DNA from: Burkholderia singularis
Lineage (GTDB): Bacteria; Pseudomonadota; Gammaproteobacteria; Burkholderiales; Burkholderiaceae
Assembly: GCF_900176645.1 (NCBI RefSeq)
Contig: NZ_FXAN01000084.1
Location: 1-34,237 of the forward strand
Reading direction: 5' to 3'
Length of the DNA stretch: 34,237 nucleotides
In this document: positions 31,710 through 34,237 of the stretch, in pieces
How positions within the stretch are numbered: position 1 is the first letter of the stretch
Layout of the letters: each line of letters opens with the position of its first letter
The notes under the pieces: model-generated
The model's input: the letters and a program-made list of their open reading frames with translations, nothing else
The model's database searches: none
What the model was told of the DNA's origin: nothing
Program-made: the position numbers and the translations under genes

Positions 31710-32522
31710 TCAGCGCGCGGCGAGCGCCGAGCTGTTCGCTTGTTGCGATACCTGCGTGAGAATCTGCTTGGCTGCCGCGAACGACTGGTTCATATAGATT
31801 TTCACGAACGAGTGGCCGAGCGGGTCAGTGAACAGATGCGGGCCCAGCGAGAAATTCGCGGGCATGACCGTCTGCACGATGCCGAGGCTGCCGATCACCG
31901 TATCGGAGGTGGAGGTCAGATAGCTCGAACCCGGCAGCAGATAGCGCGCCGCATTGCCGACGTTGACCGTCGTGATCTTGCCCTGCGCCTGTTCCGGCCC
32001 GGTGATCAGGAGGTTCGTCTCGAAGTTCGCATACAGCGAACCCTGCGAATGGCCAACCAGCACGACCTTGCGGTTTTGCTGCAAGTACGTGCGATATTGA
32101 TTCAGATGATCCGGTAATTCGGGGATTTCGTTTTGCGTCAGGATCGAGACGTATTTCTGCTCGAGCGCGGCGTCCATGCCGCTCGACGGGATGCTGCCGC
32201 CGTCGATCGCCCGCCAGAAGTCCGCCGGGCTGGACCCTTCGATCGACTTTTGTTTGAACACCTGATAAAGATCGCTGAAGGTGCCTTGCGTTGCGTTGTA
32301 GGCGTTGCCGTACACGTAGGTGTTGCCCGCATCGCGCGTGTTCAGTTCATTTTTCAATACTTGCAGGCTCGCGAGCGCATCGTCGAATGTGTTGTTGATG
32401 CCGTTGACGAACACGATTGCCGAACCGGGCGCGGCCGTGGCGGCCCGCGCCGCGTTCAGCAGCGGCACATACGGCAGCGCGAGCAGCGAGCCGGCGATCA
32501 TCAGCGTTGCTAACTTTTTCAT
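31710..32522 (-). CDS. Secreted alpha/beta-hydrolase (lipase/esterase-like)
   Basis: 270 residues with a signal peptide (MKKLATLMIAGSLLALPYVPLL, cleavage near AARAA). The strand AIVFVNGINNTF and the nucleophile elbow VGHSQGSL (Ser159) show an alpha/beta-hydrolase fold. A C-terminal HLFTDPLGHSFVKIYM supplies the likely catalytic His. An oxyanion-hole region fits FVNGIN. The substrate is unknown. It lies 44 nt after a second exported-protein gene and is probably cotranscribed with it. Its stop faces the bidirectional terminator shared with the porin gene. Confidence 0.8.
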   Translation of the reverse strand: MKKLATLMIAGSLLALPYVPLLNAARAATAAPGSAIVFVNGINNTFDDALASLQVLKNELNTRDAGNTYVYGNAYNATQGTFSDLYQVFKQKSIEGSSPADFWRAIDGGSIPSSGMDAALEQKYVSILTQNEIPELPDHLNQYRTYLQQNRKVVLVGHSQGSLYANFETNLLITGPEQAQGKITTVNVGNAARYLLPGSSYLTSTSDTVIGSLGIVQTVMPANFSLGPHLFTDPLGHSFVKIYMNQSFAAAKQILTQVSQQANSSALAAR

Positions 32523-32566
32523 CGGAAAGCGCCTCCTGGGTAGGGGAAAACATCAGGGCGGTAAAT

Positions 32567-33130
32567 TCAATTCGGCAGCGACGCCGGATTGAAACTGCAT
32601 GACGCGGGGCCTGGATCGTTGAAATACTGGCCGCCCGCGAGCGATTGGAAGCGAATATAGGCAAGCGTGTCGGCTTCGGTGTCGAGCATGATCGCGCGCG
32701 TGCTCTTGATCCGATCGAGCATCGTTTGCGGATCGACACCCGCCTTCGTCAGCACGCCCGGGCTGAGCGCGCACGCGATGCCCTGGGCGATCGCGTCGCC
32801 CGCGACCTTGGCGTCGGCGGGACTGTGGACGTTGTTGACTGCCTGGCTCCAGCCACGGGCGATTTGCGTGAGTGCCTCGCGCGTGCTGACGGAGTTCGCG
32901 TATTCGCGCGCGATGTATTCGGTCACGCGCGGGGGAAGCGGTGGCGGCGGTGCGCCGCGCGACGCGGCCGCCGAGGCGGCGGAGAATGCATTGGCCACTT
33001 GCGCGGGGGAGGCCGGCTGCGGATGCGCGGCGGGTCCGGTGGAAGACGCCGCGTCGGTCGACGCGATGCGCACGCCCGTCCATATGAGCGCGGCGATCGC
33101 GAGCGCGGCGGCGGGATATTGCCAACGCAT
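32567..33130 (-). CDS. Exported or membrane-anchored protein of unknown function, partner of the hydrolase
   Basis: 187 residues. The ATG at 33130 follows AGGAGAGAG. One N-terminal hydrophobic segment (YPAAALAIAALIWTGVRIAS) acts as signal or anchor. A Pro/Ala linker (PPPPLPP) follows, then a helical domain with VTEYIAREYANSVSTREALTQIARGWSQAVNN and two Cys near the middle and end that could form a disulfide. I do not recognise a family. Its position just upstream of a secreted hydrolase, and its layout (anchor, Pro linker, helical domain), suggest a chaperone or accessory factor; this is inference only. Confidence 0.75.
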   Translation of the reverse strand: MRWQYPAAALAIAALIWTGVRIASTDAASSTGPAAHPQPASPAQVANAFSAASAAASRGAPPPPLPPRVTEYIAREYANSVSTREALTQIARGWSQAVNNVHSPADAKVAGDAIAQGIACALSPGVLTKAGVDPQTMLDRIKSTRAIMLDTEADTLAYIRFQSLAGGQYFNDPGPASCSFNPASLPN

Positions 33131-33464
33131 GCCCTCTCTCCTGGTTATCTCGAATTTTCTTGTTCGTCTGCCGGTAGTAAGCCGCGGCCGGCCGTGACCG
33201 CTGCATCGGCTGCCGCGCCGGGCAGCGGCTTGGCAACCTTACTTGAATTCGGTGCGAACGGAAAGGGGGCGACGCGCAGCGCGTATGTCAGGCCAGCCAT
33301 GCGGCTGCGCGAGTTTCGCGGCTCGGCGCGCATGCCGGTCTTAAGCCGCCTGTCGCAAAACAGTACGCATTGCCGATCAAATATGGCCAAGCCCGATCAT
33401 GCGCGCCTAAATTGAAGATCGCGTGACGCGCGTGCATTTGCTTGGCCACACGCGGGGATGACAC
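33131..33464. other. 334-nt intergenic region upstream of the exported-protein/hydrolase pair
   Basis: No gene recognised. It must hold the promoter of the minus-strand pair and the 3' end of the HpnL-like gene. Near its right end TGGCCAAGC (33384-33392) and GCTTGGCCA (33440-33448) form a perfect 9-bp inverted repeat. Partially pairing GC tracts (ATGCGCGC, GCGTGCAT) lie between them, and the repeat starts about 16 nt after the HpnL-like stop when read on the minus strand. It may form a long hairpin at that message's end. Confidence 0.5.
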
Positions 33465-34237
33465 TCAGGATTGGCGTGCCGTGACTGCCGCCTCGGCGAA
33501 TTGCCATGCGAAGAGCCCGGGTACGAAGATCAGCAGGTCGCGGATGCGCCGCGCCCCCGCGAGCCCGAGACAGGTTGCCGGATCGAGCCCGAGCGCGCCG
33601 CCGATCAGCACGAAGCCGCCTTCCTGCACGCCGAGTCCGCCCGGCACGAAGAACGCGGCGCTGCTGACCGCCTGGATCAATGCCTCGATCGCAAGCGCAT
33701 CGACGAGCGACGGATGGGCGCCGAGAAAATGCAGCGCGAGCCAGATTTCGAGCGACGTCGCCAAATGCTGTAGCGGTTGCCAGACGAACAGATAGCGCAG
33801 TACCACGCCGCGCTGTCGCCAAATCGCCTTGAGCGCGTCGTCGACCTGAGCGGAGCGTTCGACGAGCGACGTGAGTTGGCCGCCCGCGACGCGATTGAGC
33901 GCCTGCATCGCGCGCTCGAATGGCTTCGCATGCTGGACGAGCGCGAACAGAATCACGAGCGGCGCGAGCGCGGCGAGCCCCCACGCGAACATGCCGGCGA
34001 CGTGCAGCGTGCCCGACGCCGTGCGCGTCAGCAGATAGCCGACGCCCGCGAGCGCGAACAGCGCCTGGCTGATCAGCGTGAGCTGGATATCGGCGACCAG
34101 GCTTGCCGCCGATGCCGGCGCGCTGATGCCGCGCGCGCGCAGCAGGCGGAACGACACGAGTTCGCCGCCGATCCGCGCAACAGGCAGCAGCCCGTTGATC
34201 GATTCGCGAATCCACACGAGCCGCAGCATCGCGGCGA
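33465..34237 (-). CDS. HpnL-like flippase-family membrane protein (partial, 5' end outside window)
   Basis: The C-terminal 254 or more residues of a polytopic membrane protein. The frame is open through the right edge, so the N-terminus is missing, probably about 70 residues. The conserved block WIRESINGLLPVARIGGELVSFRLLR, and later SAAFFVPGGLGVQEGGFVLIGGALGLDPATCLGLAGARRIRDLL, are typical of the UPF0104/LPG-synthase-TM family that includes HpnL, linked to hopanoid biosynthesis in Burkholderia. About six membrane segments are visible. The transported lipid cannot be read from the sequence. Confidence 0.8.
   Translation of the reverse strand, partial: AAMLRLVWIRESINGLLPVARIGGELVSFRLLRARGISAPASAASLVADIQLTLISQALFALAGVGYLLTRTASGTLHVAGMFAWGLAALAPLVILFALVQHAKPFERAMQALNRVAGGQLTSLVERSAQVDDALKAIWRQRGVVLRYLFVWQPLQHLATSLEIWLALHFLGAHPSLVDALAIEALIQAVSSAAFFVPGGLGVQEGGFVLIGGALGLDPATCLGLAGARRIRDLLIFVPGLFAWQFAEAAVTARQS

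Overview
The window is about 34 kb of very GC-rich DNA with strong G/C third-position bias. Gene content and order, porin type and abundance of short tandem repeats all point to chromosome 1 of a member of the Burkholderia pseudomallei group (pseudomallei/thailandensis-like). The species assignment is inference; Burkholderia itself is well supported.

Layout. (1) 1-2600: a hexamer tandem repeat cut by the window edge. It is followed by a near-textbook plant-inducible-promoter (PIP/hrpII) box with a correctly spaced -10 motif in front of an orphan gene that looks like a type III secretion translocator/effector (HrpK/HrpF-NolX type), then a closely spaced GNAT-like gene. (2) 2600-8700: housekeeping genes: 5-formyltetrahydrofolate cyclo-ligase (minus) divergent from a Slt70-type lytic transglycosylase, an NDUFA9-like NAD(P)-binding protein, a glutathione S-transferase and the CCA-adding enzyme. 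Tandem arrays of 13-bp, 8-bp and 13-bp units lie between them. (3) 8950-24137: a complete flg cluster. flgN-flgM-flgA read left on the minus strand; flgBCDEFGHIJ read right; then a YcgR/PilZ flagellar brake gene and flgKL. It encodes the rod, hook, L and P rings, the rod cap/muramidase, the hook-filament junction proteins, the anti-sigma factor and its cognate chaperone. (4) 24400-29720: NCS2 uracil permease, a LysR regulator divergent from a two-gene chromate transporter, a small membrane protein, a YjdM/PhnA-like zinc-ribbon protein and a DUF1275 membrane protein. (5) 29831-34237: a VOC/glyoxalase protein with terminator, a trimeric porin, a secreted alpha/beta hydrolase with a secreted partner protein, and the C-terminal part of an HpnL-like flippase-family protein.

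Regulation can be read from the sequence. Three close matches to the sigma-28 (FliA) consensus (eight-base -35, 11-nt spacer, eight-base -10) precede flgM, the PilZ gene and flgK. An inverted FlhDC-like box with a divergent sigma-70 promoter pair lies between flgA and flgB. This gives the expected hierarchy: FlhDC drives hook-basal-body genes, and FliA drives the late genes and its own inhibitor FlgM.

The most notable items are the PIP box on an orphan type III-type gene; a 51-bp IS3-like miniature element inserted exactly in the GCAA loop of a bidirectional terminator, with a 3-bp target duplication; a LysR gene whose best promoter predicts a leaderless mRNA with an operator over the -10; and seven tandem-repeat arrays, some inside or at the starts of flagellar and transporter genes.
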